This document shows positions 23,349 through 34,815 of a stretch of DNA of 64,000 nt, piece by piece; within the stretch, counting starts at the first letter, position 1; every line of letters begins with the position of its first letter. The notes beneath the pieces were generated by a model. It was not told the DNA's origin. It saw nothing but the letters and a program-made list of their open reading frames with translations, and ran no database searches. This DNA comes from Gari tellinella. Its lineage: Eukaryota; Mollusca; Bivalvia; Cardiida; Psammobiidae. The translations under genes were made by a program, and so were the position numbers. The stretch covers positions 99,992,794 to 100,056,793 of the forward strand of contig OV277858.1 of NCBI GenBank assembly GCA_922989275.2, given 5' to 3'.

Positions 23349-23574
23349 GGATTACCCCTTTACTTCATAGCCTATTTCTTGGTTTTAACACAGGTGACCA
23401 CTTAAAGTAGGTTGAAAGCAGCAGAATGTGCCTTACTTTCAGCCTGCTTATAGGCACCACCTCATAGGATAAAGAATATATTTTGTATGGTACATTATCA
23501 TGACTGTATACAGTGGAACTATCGCCTTTAGTGGAGGAATAAAGTAAAGGCATTTATTGAGTAATGGGTTAAAT
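23349..23574. mobile_element. Family-E MITE with hairpin 2
   Basis: The left end CCCCTTTACTTCATAGCC and right ...GTAATGGGTTAA are diverged E ends. Inside, ACTTAAAGTAGGTTGAAAGC pairs with CTTTCAGCCTGCTTATAG. Confidence 0.7.
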
Positions 23575-23929
23575 CCATGAAGGAAAAAGAATTGAACAGA
23601 CTGCCACAACTGTTTCTGTCTAGTTAACACTGAATATACATCAATTGTGTACCAAGCAAGTATTACAATCATTTCACACTATAAAAACAACATTCATACT
23701 TTTTATTTTTGTTACAATGAAGCACCTATCCAATGTTTTACTTCCATTTATGACCCATGTGAAAATAATAAAATGTGTAAAAAGGTGTATCAATTAAGAA
23801 ATAGGTTAAACCATTACCAAATGCAAACAGTTTAGAAGTTGCTATAAGCCCAACTTTTGATAAGAGTCTATACCATTGGACACTTGTCAGATTCAATATC
23901 ATTAGTTTTGTTTCTGTACTGCTAATGGG

Positions 23930-24190
23930 TTAAGCCATTACCCAATAAATAGGCCTGTAATTGATTCCTCCACTAATTAAAATAGTTTCACTTTATACAG
24001 TTATGAAAATGTACCATAGGACATATTTTTTGTGTCCTAGCAGATGGTGGCCTAAAGCAGACTGAAAGTAAACCTTGAGGTGCATTATGCTTTACTTTCA
24101 ACCTGCTTTAAGTGGTTCTTTGTCTTTCAAACTAGAAACAGGCTATGGGGTACACAGTTTAAACACAACTCTGATACTACATGCTTTTCC
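23930..24190. mobile_element. Family-E MITE with hairpin 2
   Basis: The orientation is opposite to the previous copy: GGGTTAAGCCATTACCC at the left, then CCTAAAGCAGACTGAAAGTA mirrored by TTTCAACCTGCTTTAAGTGG, then AGAAACAGGCTATGGGGTA at the right. Confidence 0.7.
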
Positions 24191-24319
24191 TCATACCTAT
24201 CCAAATAATAATATCTTGTTGTGAATATAAATTTGTGATTTGTTTTCTTCAAAATTTTGTTTGACAATGCAATTTCTATAGAATTCCTTACATATTCAAT
24301 TGATTTGTTGAAATAACAG

Positions 24320-24740
24320 CCAATCCTCTATTAAATGACCACCATTTAAAGTACTAAAGAGACCTTATAAAGTCAAGTGAAAGCTTAATGCGGGATAAAA
24401 CAATGCAGCAAGCTCCTGTATGGACTTTCTGTTTTATTTTTATCCTGCATTAAGCAAGTGCCTGTATTTGAGTGGTTACTTATTGCTCCCTGGTGATTCT
24501 AGTGAAGGCCAGGCCCATACTGTCTAACCTGACAGTATGCTAAGCGACTACTGAATGAAGATAAATGGTGATCTTTATAGACAGGTGATCGCTTAATGCA
24601 GAGAAAAGTCATGCAGACGGCTCCTATATGAGCCATCTGCATGGCTTTTCCCATGCATTAAACTGCTACCTGTCGTGAATTATCAATACGATAAACTTAC
24701 TATATATTTAGTGGTCGCTTAATACAGGTTTGACTTTATC
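24320..24740. mobile_element. Family-G foldback elements (two hairpins)
   Basis: The first hairpin pairs GTGAAAGCTTAATGCGGGAT with ATCCTGCATTAAGCAAGTG (24380-24460). The second pairs GACAGGTGATCGCTTAATGC with GCATTAAACTGCTACCTGTC (24583-24675), with tip GGCTCCTATATGAGCC. The right border TAGTGGTCGCTTAATACAGG repeats the motif. Confidence 0.7.
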
Positions 24741-24810
24741 AGATTGACTGTACATTTTAGTATACATATATACATGTATCCTATGAAGTACTGTTGTGTT
24801 GAGATTGTCC

Positions 24811-25061
24811 TTAACCTTTTACTCCATAGAAGCACCTTTTAGAGCATTTAATTTATTCCTCGACTGAAGAAAATTGTACCAATTCATACAGTCATGAAAA
24901 TTTATCATAAGAAATATTTTCTATATTCTAGCAGATAGTAGTTTAAGCAGGCTGAAAATAAAACAGGATTTGCCCTAAGGTGCATTCTGCTTTACTTTCA
25001 ACCTGCTATAAATGGTCTCCTGTTTTCAGAACCAGAAACAGGCTATGGAGTAAAGGGTTAA
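24811..25061. mobile_element. Family-E MITE with hairpin 2 (best copy)
   Basis: TTAA-flanked on both sides (24811-24814 and 25058-25061). The ends are TTAACCTTTTACTCCATAG and CTATGGAGTAAAGGGTTAA. Hairpin 2 (GCAGGCTGAAAATAAAACAG ... TTTACTTTCAACCTGC) lies right of centre. TTAA insertion is typical of piggyBac-type mobilisation. Confidence 0.85.
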
Positions 25062-25068
25062 ATGTCTA

Positions 25069-25239
25069 TGTTTGCAGTTACAGAACAGGAGACATTGTTC
25101 TTTCCTGTTTAAATGCAAATGCAAAACAAACCCAATAAAATGTAGAAAATTAAAGGTTTGGAGCCTCATCAGATGCCAGTTGTACCGGTTTACCTGGCAT
25201 CTGAATTGACTCCAAACTGGTTGCAATGGAAATCATTTT
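25069..25239. mobile_element. Family-A MITE, old copy
   Basis: TTACAGAACAGGAGACATTG, AAATGCAAATGCAAAACAAA, and a decayed hairpin (GTTTGGAGCCTCATCAGATG ... CATCTGAATTGACTCC). Heavy divergence suggests an older insertion. Confidence 0.65.
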
Positions 25240-25661
25240 TATGCCCCCGGCATCTATAGATGCGGAGGCATATAGTAATCGTCCTGTCCGTCCGTAACAG
25301 GTTAAGTAGATTTTACCGTTTCGTCTAGCATCAACACCGCTTACTCAAATGCTTGGACACTTATACAGTTGTTGCCTTGGACCATTCCCTTTCCACCAAT
25401 ATCACCCAACCTCGATTTTGACCTTGACCTTGACCTAATTTGGACATAGAATATTTTAAATGGGCTATTTCTTGGTTAACTAGATTTTACCCTTTCATCT
25501 AGCATCAGCATAACTGACTACAATGCTTTGATACTTATACAGTTGTTGCCTTTGATCACTAGCAATCCACCCATATTACCCAACCTTGATATTGACCTTG
25601 ACCTAATTTGGACTTAGAAACAATTCAGAATATATTGTCATGGATGCCACCGGGGGCATAA
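25240..25661. mobile_element. TIR element with TTATGCCCCCGG ends
   Basis: TATGCCCCCGG at the left is matched by CCGGGGGCATA at the right. Two internal units share GATTTTACC(G/C)TTTC(A/G)TCTAGC, TACAGTTGTTGCCTT and TGACCTTGACC. A related start occurs at 53945. Confidence 0.75.
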
Positions 25662-26904
25662 GTGTTTATTGAACGCACATTCTTGTTTTTAACCTAAACA
25701 TGTTTAGCTTCTCAACTGTAGTAGCACTTTGTACATTGATCATGATGATTGATATTTGACTGACAATGAGAATGTTTTCCTAAAACTGACTTGCGTCTTA
25801 ACCGAGTGTACTAATGCTTCAAAACAATTTTAAAATGGGAAAAAATAAAATTTGCAATGTATGTAAAAATTGTAAACCATGATTTGAAATTATACATGAC
25901 TGATATCAGGGTGCCAGTTTTGTCCCTAAATTGTTTGTTGAAATACTTGGAATTAATTGCTCAAGATGGCATTATTATACCCTCACGACTCATCGTGAGG
26001 GTATATAGGGATAGGCCAGTATCACTGGTATACATCGTACAGCGGATGTTGCTCCAAAGTGATACGGAATCCATGGTGAATTGATGTAAACAATGTCAGG
26101 TCAGGTAAGAAATACGTCTATTACACAATTATTGCAATACATAAGTATTAAACGTTAAATCGTACCGAATCAGAACTAATTTCTGCCTGTCGCAAACAAG
26201 CCTCTTCTGTTACAAACGTCGAATGGTCCGTGAATTATGAGAGTTTAGTCTGCCCTATCACTAACAACGTGTGCCGACTTTACACAAATTGGTCGAATAT
26301 GTGCATTATATACATGTAAAGTGTAATTGTTTTTGCTCTACAGATAGATAGTAACTCTATGTATTAGGATTTTCTCCTGGTGTTAGCGAAACAGTTGCAC
26401 GTTTTGTAAATTTGGCCATTTCATTATACCATCACTGTACCGCGTCTTGCAAGCAGGTGACAGTTTACTGTACCGCATCTTGCATTTCTACTGTACTGTA
26501 TCTTGGAAAATACAATTAGTAAATCTGAACGAAATGGATCGAAAATTATACCTGGACCCGTATTCCGAAACATTCTACGTATTTTCGCTTAGTAAAATTA
26601 GTATTCTAACCTTTCCTCTAGGAAAATACGTTTAGCTGAGGCTTTTGAGCCGACATTTGTGTATAAGTTGCTTTGTGAAATTGGGTCAACTTCGGGGTGG
26701 GGTAACGTCACTACAAACGACTGAGGGTACTGTTTAAGACATTATTACCTACGGTCTTCATCGCAAAAACGTGGAAAACATTGATATCTATTCAAAATCT
26801 ATATTTGAGATATACATGATCACTTTACACGTAGGTACCAAAACTAGCGTACATGTAAGTTCATAATTAGTTTCACAATTATATAACTAACTAACGCACC
26901 GAAT

Positions 26905-26965
26905 TTCAATGAAGTCGTCGTGGCTCAATGGTGAAAGAGTCGGACTAGCATGTCTTGGAAAATAC
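26905..26965 (+). repeat. tRNA-like A-box fragment
   Basis: GTCGTCGTGGCTCAATGGTG then AAAGAGTCGGACTAGCATGT resembles the 5' half of a tRNA. No B box or acceptor-stem partner follows, so it is a fragment at best. Confidence 0.3.
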
Positions 26966-27129
26966 AATCAGTTAATCTGGTCCGATGAAATTGATGTTTG
27001 ATGTCTCTGGTGCATAACGTTCGGGAGTAGTTTCATTTTCTGTCCCTTGAAATATTTTCTTTGAGCCACCCATAAACCTCAGAAAATGCCCCTTAAACAA
27101 GTTTAAGCCTGTTACCCAAAATAACTTAA

Positions 27130-27993
27130 GGGTGTATCAAACTCATGAGTTTGGGAAATTTTCAAAGTATATTTAAACACTCTTATGATGATTTTGTATT
27201 GAAGAGCTATTTAAGATGAACGAAAAAATAGAAAAAGTGTACATTTTGGTGAACAACGTTTGGGTCCACGGCCATGTAAAATTTAACCCACCCCACCCAA
27301 CTTTTTCTAATTTCGTCCTTTTCAAACAGCCCGCTTCAATGAAACCATTTCAAATTAATACAAACATGATAATTTGGTTTTGTGTTTCATTTATTTCATG
27401 TCTATGGTAGTATTTCTTCATACAAAAACTAGTTTAAGACAAAAACATGCACCAAATGTGAAATTTATAAAGCTCTAAATAGCATCGATATGGTTCTTAT
27501 TAAGGGAGATAACTCCTTTTTCTTCCATAACTCAATTTTTTCATCACTAACCTATTAATTTGTTTTCATATTTTGAATTGCCTTCGTTTGGATTTTTTCA
27601 TCTGGTAGAATTTTAGAAAAAGTAAGTTACATACTAGAAATATTATTATTTTTACTATTTCTCATAATATTTTGTTGTAAAAAAATATCATTACCCATAT
27701 AAACCAAATTCTTGATTCAGATATTCATATTTCCCAAATCTGGTGCCTGTTTGGTCTTAAAATTACCATGTTTGTTTTTTCTCTAAAATAGAATTTACTG
27801 AAGCTTTGACAAAATTTGAGAAAAAGTCTGAATTTGACACATCTTTTCTAAATTGCCGTAGTACAAAATAAAGCACACCTACTTATGATTTTTTCCTTCT
27901 TTTTTTCATTTATCATAAACAGCTCTTTCGAAATAAACATCAAAGAAAAAAGTTAGATACCTTGAAAAAATCGCTTATGGGTTTGATACACCC
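27130..27993. mobile_element. TTAA-flanked MITE nested in the 3.8-kb element
   Basis: GGGTGTATCAAAC at the left and GTTTGATACACCC at the right, with TTAA outside each (27126-27129 and 27994-27997). The interior is AT-rich and has no convincing coding. The arrangement dates this insertion after the host element. Confidence 0.85.
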
Positions 27994-28016
27994 TTAACTT
28001 CGGGGGTTGTATATCA

Positions 28017-28205
28017 TTGCAGTGGTTGTTTCGTCCAAATCGTATCATCGCACCACATCAAGAAATAATAAAAAAGCAATGTTGTTCACGGAAATCTGAT
28101 TCAGCAAGAAGCCGGTTTAAAGGCAAAATACGCATGAAGTCGACCGGCATTTTGCAGAGTATCAACAATGGCAGGAAGAAGGAGCTCAAGTTGCCGAGGA
28201 AATAA
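28017..28205 (+). other. Possible last exon of a plus-strand gene in the 3.8-kb element
   Basis: After GCATTTTGCAG (28157) one frame reads EYQQWQEEGAQVAEEITANE and ends TIHEK, then TAA at about 28235. It is only tens of codons and the acceptor is ordinary. The composition looks protein-like but the call is weak. Confidence 0.25.
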
Positions 28206-28984
28206 CAGCAAACGAAACTATACATGAGAAATAATGTGTATTTATTTTAATGTGTGTTTATAAAAATCATAACAGAAATGATAAGAAGTCAAACAGTATT
28301 CAATTTCAACTCATTTCATGAAATTTTATGAAAATCTATTGAAATATAACGTTACGGCGTCGCTTTTTAAAGACTGTTAGTATCAAAAGTAAAAATCCAC
28401 AAATGCCATATTTTTGGCACCTCAATATCGATGAAACAATTCAAGTTTATATCCAGTTATGCGTAGCTAAAATCCACTCTTGTATGAAAGTCTAGTATGG
28501 AATATGTCCTCCGCTGACACTAGACGTATACGCATAAAATCAAAACAACGTTGGATCTGCTGTGCAGCGAATGGACAGATGCCCGTGTGCATACAAATGT
28601 CCGTGCAATCTCATTCATGCGTATATTGCACATACACTGTAAGCATGCTAATGGCGCGTTCGTGCTGTATTTGGTTTAGTCTAGCCATCAGATTAACTCT
28701 TTAATTTTAATAAAATACTGTTTTTCCTATTACTGTTTCATCAATAACGTCAATGACACAAAATGTTCAACACGTTGACTTTTTATGAAACGCGCACGTG
28801 CGATTCGTGAAAAACGGCTTAACAATACCCTGTGGCTAAACGGTTGACCGATTTCAAAATTGCACGTGCTAAAAATGGCAGGCGTTAATCAAATATAGGA
28901 AAGAAAGACAAAATTTACGCTCTTGTATACCGATTGTAATTATTCATTAACTTTACATATGTATAGTTAATTTTGCTGTTCAGC

Positions 28985-29336
28985 TTATTTTTGACAGTCG
29001 CTGTTTGTTTCTTCTAGTAATGATTCACAAGATTGGTAATCTATTTTAACACTGTCGTTTACTTTCAATATTTTTTTTATCCGTGGACTGTCTTTCGGGA
29101 TCGTGCCTGCTCTTGATAAGTGTATTTTTCTCTCTAAGTCATTTACAGTAATAACCCGTCCTTGCTCACGACATAAATCAGGGATAATTTTAAAATTTGT
29201 TGTCTTTATTTTGTTGTTTTCAACAGCACGAATTTTTATTTCTCTACTTGGATGGTTTTCTTTGGTGTGTTCAATTATTCCTCTAAATGTTTGGAATGAA
29301 TCTGCGCAGTAATCACACTTGTAATCCACAGTTGAC
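28985..29336 (-). CDS. C2H2 zinc-finger last exon inside the TIR element
   Basis: On the minus strand the acceptor TCTATTTTCAG precedes GTCAACTGTG, and the frame runs to a stop at 28985, giving about 116 residues. Near its start, YKCDYCADSFQTFRGIIEH then TKENH forms a finger with spacing C-x2-C-x12-H-x4-H. The remainder is Lys/Ile rich (KIRAVENNKIKTTNFKI, SRAGTIPKDSPRIKKILKV) and may bind DNA, but no other domain is recognised. Upstream exons would lie at higher coordinates and are not identified. Lying wholly inside a TIR-flanked element, it may be an element-encoded protein or a captured host exon. Confidence 0.6.
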
Positions 29337-29859
29337 CTGAAAATAGACGAAGAACGGTCATTCAGTATTAACAAGAAGCAGTACAGTAAATATCACAGCC
29401 TCTGCAAGAAACAGTACATACGTATTGCAAGACGCAGTACAGTAATGCTGCATTAAATCGAACAAATTTGCAAACTGTAGATCATTTAGCCAACACTGTG
29501 AGATATTACAAATGCATGTAGTTATTTGCCATCGATCCAGTGAAAAACAATTATATTTTAATTGTATATATTGCACATATTCAGTCAATTTGTGCAAACC
29601 CGGCACACGTTGATAGTGATAGGGCAGACTAAACTCTCATAATTCACGGACCATTCGACGTTTGTAACAGAAGAGGCTTGTTTGTGACAGGCAGAAATTA
29701 GTTCTGATTCGGTACGATTAAACGTTTAATACTTATGTGTTGCAATAATTGTGTAATAACGTATTTCTTACCTGGCCTGACATTGTTTACATCAATTCAC
29801 CATGGATTCCGTATCACTTTGGAGCAACATCCGCTGTACGATGTATACCAGTGAGTATA

Positions 29860-30480
29860 TGTGTGTGTTTGTGGGTCTGTACGTAATGCTTTTTGTCCGG
29901 AGTATATTTCCTTTACCACATTAGCTAGGGACATTAAATTTGTTGTGTGGGTACATCTTGGGATGGCAGAGTGTCGTGTTCTAATTTTAGGGCACTGACC
30001 TTGGCCTTGAACTTTGACTTCAATTTTAAAAAAAGGCTTGTCTGGTATATATCTTCTGTACTGTATCAGCTAGGAATAGCAAATTTGGCGTGTGAGTACA
30101 TCATAGGATTGTGAAGTATATGGTACTAGGTCACTGTGACCTTGACCTTTGACTTCAATTGTAAAGTGTGTGTATGTTTGTATGTAGGTAACTCATTTTG
30201 TCCAGAGTATATTTCCTTGACCACATCAGCTAGGATTAGCAAATTTGTTGTGTTAGTACATCATGGGATGACGCCATGTCGCATACTACGTTTAGGTCAC
30301 TTTGACCTTGACCTTTGACTTCAACTATAAAATGTGTGTATGCTTGTATGTATGTAACTTATTTTATCCTGAGTATATTTCCTTTACCACATCAGCTAGG
30401 AATAGCAAATTTGTTGTGTGAGTATCTCTATTGGGCATACTATTTAATTGTCACTTGATACAGGTTTAACTGTAGCATAT
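29860..30480. repeat. Tandem roughly 165-bp units with nuclear-receptor-like half-sites
   Basis: About four units, each with TTTGTCC(G/A)GAGTATATTTCC, CACATCAGCTAGGA, GCAAATTTGTTGTGT and a TGACCTTGACCTTTGACTTC block. One unit holds AGGTCACTGTGACCT, an inverted AGGTCA repeat with 3-bp spacing. It is related to 54000-54735. Confidence 0.8.
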
Positions 30481-30596
30481 ATGTTAACTGTTCAATTTTA
30501 TAATTTTGTGTATACATGTATATCTATACGCTATCAGTTGTTTGATTGAGTACTTTTTAAAATGAAATAACACTGTTGAACTGTTATTAGAAGCCT

Positions 30597-31375
30597 ATGA
30601 ATTCTATTGAAACTGTACATATGTATGCATGTAAGCGTTTTATGTGTGTTCCTATACGGTCTTCAAATGTAGCAGTAGCTGGTGATTGTGAGCGGTTTCC
30701 CATGTATATCCAGGCCTCTAAGCGCTGTATTACATACTGGCTTAGGATTCTATCATTACCTGAATATCGCTATGTATATAAAAGTTATGAGATGTTACGA
30801 TATTTCGACAATGTTGGTTATATTAACTGGGCTTCACAGGTTAGAATACATCTTTATAGTATAGGCTTTGGATATATATGGGAAAACCAGACAGTCCACA
30901 ATAGAAACATGTTCTTGTTACAGTATGTGCAGAGGCTGAAAGACCAATATATGCAAGAGTGGCATGCATCGTGTGAAGCAAGCTCTAAACTTATTACCTA
31001 TGTTGGATTCAAACCTGATTTTAAATTCGAAGAATACTTAAATGCTATTGATATTTACAAATTTAGACGTTCCTTAGCTTCTTTTAGGATTTCTTCACAC
31101 TCTCTTATGATCGAAAAGGGTAGACATTTAGGGATTCCACGTGAACTCAGATTTTGTAAACATTGTAAAGATTTAGTTGAAAACGAATATCACTTTTTAT
31201 TAGTATGTCCTTTATTTACAGACTTAAGAAAACAATATATAAACCAAAGTTCTATATGCAACCAACTTTAAATAAAATGAACATTTTGATGTCATGCAGA
31301 AACAATGAAATAATAAGGGATCTTGCTATGTATGTGCATTATGCCATGAAATTAAGAAATTTAGATTCTAAATAG
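30597..31375 (+). pseudogene. Non-LTR retrotransposon ORF2 C-terminus, 5'-truncated and frameshifted
   Basis: The frame from 30597 gives 224 residues ending NQSSICNQL. The region FRRSLASFRISSHSLMIEKG, then REL.FCKHC...VENEYHFLLVCP, matches the cysteine-rich segment that follows the reverse transcriptase in many LINE ORF2 proteins. No reverse transcriptase core is present, so the copy is 5'-truncated. A frame change near 31257 allows a conserved-looking tail (MNILMSCRNNEIIRDLAMYV ...) to reach a stop at 31375. The 3' untranslated region resumes after a MITE insertion and ends near CAATAAACTTTGAATTGAAT (31835-31858). It is not functional. Confidence 0.8.
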
Positions 31376-31400
31376 TTTAATATAATAAGATTTGCATACA

Positions 31401-31755
31401 GCGCTCCCTCTCTACAAAGACACCCAATTGGAGTAACTTATTGTGTGCGTTGTTCGGAGGGAGTCGTTATAGGGATGGAAATTGGCTACATTTGCAAACA
31501 GCTTAAATCAAGATCAGACGCCGCATTATGCGGTGTCTGATCTGGATTCAAGCTGTTTGTCACTCGTCATTGTGTTGTTGATTTTATTTCCCGGTCAAAA
31601 TGTCCATTATGTTACTTGAGAAAAACAGCAGACGATAGTTTTAATAAAACAATAGTGCAATAGTGAAAGTATTTGAGGTGTAATTTCCTTGTTTGGGAAT
31701 CAGCCGTGATGGTCGTTGTAAGTAGGGATTCATTATTGGAGAAATACTGTATTTA
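31401..31755. mobile_element. Family-F element carrying hairpin 1
   Basis: GCGCTCCCTCTCTACAAAGA at the left and GTTGTAAGTAGGGATTCATT at the right match 44237-44640. The hairpin at 31490-31563 has arms GCAAACAGCTTAAATCAAGA and the tip CCGCATTATGCGG. It sits in the 3' untranslated region of the LINE fragment. Confidence 0.7.
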
Positions 31756-31859
31756 TATTTGTCACTGTATTTGTATTGTCACACACTATCATTTTCATAT
31801 TTGATATACTGTGTCTGGGCTGGAGGCCTTTATCACAATAAACTTTGAATTGAATTTGA

Positions 31860-33450
31860 AGCTAGTTGTTGTTTGTTTATCCCCTAAATCAGTAAAAGAA
31901 AGTGAACTAGTCTCAATCAACATGTTCAGTTGCCATAAGCTGAAGCAGTAAGGGTGTCTCAAATAACTAGTGACTGCATTAAGGTAGTACAACTCTAATG
32001 AGATTGGGGAAACATGTTGGCACTCAATGTAGAGATATTGAGTACAGGAACAACCGACACCGACCATGGTTTGGTACAGTCTATCTGTTGACAACAATGG
32101 TTGATTGTTGTATGTAGAATACGGATGTAGATCAAAATTGGTCCAATCTCATTAAAAGTTGTACATGTACTAACCTATTGCATAATTAGGTAGTTCTAAA
32201 AGCTCTCATATCAGGATGGAGTAAAGGCACCAGAAAGCTTACTTAAAAGGTTACTAAGTGAAAAGTAGACTTGTCAATGACTTCAGTTTTTGGCATTCAT
32301 TTGATTACTGTAAGAAATTTAATTTTAAACATCCCCATCCACCCATAATGATATAGTGACTGATCTGTGCATGTTTCAGTCCATCTGTCCGTCAGTGTGT
32401 GTACCGATTGTTTGGAGAATATTTTCTTTATATCACATCAGCTAGAGCCACTAGCTGATGTGTTATAGAAAATACAATTGTATATATTTTGTATGTGAGT
32501 ATATTTTCCAATGGCGGCGTGTCACATGCCATTTCTAGGTGGTATAGTGTAGGGAATAAACTCCAGACAAGCAATTTATCATGATTGAAATCAAAGGGAA
32601 ATTAGCATGGTCATTGTGATCCTCGATCTGAATAATAAAAAAAACTTGTCTGAAACTTAAAAACTTGTCTGAAGCTTATGTCCTACTACCATATCACATA
32701 TACCAAAATTGGCGTGTCAGTATATTTTGAGATGACAGTGTCACATAACAATTGCAGGTTACTGTGGCATTGATGTTGATCTTATAACCTAAAAAAAAAT
32801 AGAAGAAAAAAATCCTTTTATTTGGATCATAATATCAACTATCAATCATATCAACTACATATTCCAAATTTGGTGTGTGGGTACATCCTAAAGATTTTCT
32901 GCGCATATTTAACAATACCAGTGCATCGCATGGTATAGGGATACCAACATTGGTGTGTGGTTACTCTTAGGATGGTGGAGTGTAACAAATGAACCAATTA
33001 CAGGCTATACATTCTGACAAAAAGGCAATGTACACGTAAAAGGCCACGGAAAAGGGTTACTTCGAGTCGTGTCTCCCAATAACTTTGCCAATATTAATTG
33101 CAGATTTTTTATATTGATGTTAGCATTTTACCCGTTTTAATGTGAAAAAACGCCCCAAGAACGCACCAGAGACCATCTAGAAAATACACCCCTCCATAGT
33201 AACAGTGTGTACACGGACCGGAGGGGTAGAAATAGGTTTTACGGTTAATACATGTACATGTAGCCGCAATACAATGTCTAAGATGTTAATCCTATATTAT
33301 TACCAATTAATGATTTTTTTCAGTACATAACAGAGTTTTATTTCACGTAAACTTTACAGTTTCTAGTGATTACAAATCTCTATACATGTATATAAATATA
33401 ATTTTTTTGACATGAAATCCTAGTGGTATGTTTGTGTCCGATGGATGGAC
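31860..33450. repeat. Decayed repeats, no gene
   Basis: From 32390 to 33000, pieces of the tandem-unit family (TTTGGAGAATATTTTCTTTA, CACATCAGCTAGAGCC, ATTTTGGTGTGTGGGTACATCC) can be followed. The remaining sequence shows nothing clear. Confidence 0.45.
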
Positions 33451-33759
33451 CTATTCAGACAAAATAAGCTAAACCGCACTCGTTACGACACCCTGGACCT
33501 TCTGCCGAGTATCGCTCGAAAGCGGAGTAAACCTTTGAATATTTACATAGATTTATATTAGTATTTTGCCTGTTGTAAATGCGCAAAACGCCCCCGGACC
33601 GCACCACAGATAATCTAGGAACAAAGTTTTCTCGGGGGAGCATGCACCGGACACCCTTTAGTAAGACTACGTCCACAAAGCTGACATGTGACCCCCACCC
33701 CCACACACACTCACATGCACACACACATCTCACCCAATCGCAAATTGCTACCTATTTGA

Positions 33760-34060
33760 CGACAGGTGACCACGTGAAGCAGGTTAAAAGTAAAGCAGAA
33801 TGCGTCTTAAAGACATCTCCTGACGACCTTTCGATCATAACGCCTTGCCAGACAATTTCCTTGCAAAACGCATGGATCTTATGGACATGTTGGTAGCAAA
33901 GAACCATTGAAGCTTCTCGTGTGAGACCCAAGCTTTATATTTGATAGTTTGGTTAGAAATTACCATTGAAAATCACTAGAGCTTGAGTATTATCTGAGCC
34001 TCACCAGGTAAATTGGCATGTGATGCATGCATGCTTTGACAGTTAAAATTCACACCTATC
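33760..34060. repeat. Hairpin-2 left arm joined to a dispersed repeat
   Basis: GACAGGTGACCACGTGAAGC and AAAGTAAAGCAGAATGCG match hairpin 2, but the second arm is missing. From 33809 the sequence (CATCTCCTGACGACCTTTCG onward) is the reverse complement of about 51885-52138. The 105-codon frame over this block is not credible. Confidence 0.65.
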
Positions 34061-34287
34061 CAGACCATTGGGGGGGGGGGGGGGGTAGTCCATCAAAGGA
34101 CTGTGGAAATTCTTTAAGTTACCATATGCTAGGATAAAGTAAAACTACATGTATGAATATATATGGGACTGTATAAGTTGGACATATTTTCTCTAGAGAA
34201 ATAAATTCAATGTGAAAATGTGTACTTATTTAGTTCCGGGTTGGAGCAGATTGAGCGTACAGACAGTTATCTTTAACCAGGATTGTT

Positions 34288-34531
34288 TTAACCCCGTCGG
34301 CGCCAAATTTTTCGGGAATTTTACCCCTTCACCACTTTATTATCGTCTGCTCAGTATAGTTCCCTGCAAGAACGTTGCAAAGCTAGATTTAAGGTTGTAT
34401 GGCTTGAGAAATATCGATAAGAGTGTCAAACAATTTGGATCCTGATCAGACGCCGCGTAACGCGGCGTCTGATCTTGATCCAAACTGTTTGCAATGTCGA
34501 CTGTATGCGACTATGGCGCCGAAAGGGTTAA
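34288..34531. mobile_element. Family-B MITE (good copy)
   Basis: TTAA-flanked. The left end is AACCCCGTCGGCGCC and the right GGCGCCGAAAGGGTTAA. The hairpin is perfect: CAATTTGGATCCTGATCAGA, tip CCGCGTAACGCGG, TCTGATCTTGATCCAAACTG. Confidence 0.92.
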
Positions 34532-34729
34532 CTGACAAGAAGTTAGCTGACAGTTTAGAGTTTAAAGCGGGTAGATAGTTAATAGTAAAGACTTGACACC
34601 TTCCTGGTTGGCATGTACTTGAGCTCTGTACTATTTGAATTTGTTTTCATAATTATAAAGCGTGTTATTAAAGACTCAGATATATAAACTAGACGATTTC
34701 CACACAGGCTCGTAGGAAGGAAAATGGGA

Positions 34730-34815
34730 TTGGGGGTGGGGGGGGGGGGGGGGCGGGGGCACTCTTCATCACTACATTGGCCACTCTTTATTGGGGGGGG
34801 GGGGGGGGGGAGGGG
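34730..34815. repeat. Poly-G tracts
   Basis: Two runs of 14-20 G with few interruptions (34737-34760 and 34793-34815). A shorter one lies at 34070-34086. The frames across them are low-complexity artefacts. Confidence 0.85.

Larger units (their letters stand above)
26023..29853. mobile_element. 3.8-kb DNA transposon-like element with about 320-bp TIRs
   Basis: The ends CACTGGTATACATCGTACAG and its complement begin inverted repeats of roughly 320 bp (26023-26340 and 29536-29853) that differ at a few percent of positions. AGTAT flanks both ends (26018-26022 and 29854-29858), a 5-bp target duplication. Internal to the TIRs, a motif near TACTGTACYGCRTCTTGCA recurs about three times at each end (26430-26510 plus, 29369-29456 minus), like transposase-binding subterminal repeats. 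Inside are a minus-strand C2H2 exon (28985-29336), a possible plus-strand last exon near 28157-28184, and a nested TTAA element. CAC ends and 5-bp duplications are seen in Transib/RAG-like elements, but no transposase core is recognised, so the superfamily is open. Confidence 0.85.

Noticed and set aside
26023..29853. Assigning the element to Transib/RAG-like
   Set aside because: Only the CAC start and the 5-bp duplication fit. The rest of the terminal sequence and the lack of a recognisable transposase do not support a firm name.
30136..30318. 60-codon frame in the tandem array
   Set aside because: It is made of the repeat unit with TGACCT blocks and has no protein-like features.
33455..33896. 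Overlapping 92- and 105-codon frames
   Set aside because: They cover a CACACA/CCCCCA low-complexity stretch and dispersed repeats. There is no protein-like pattern.
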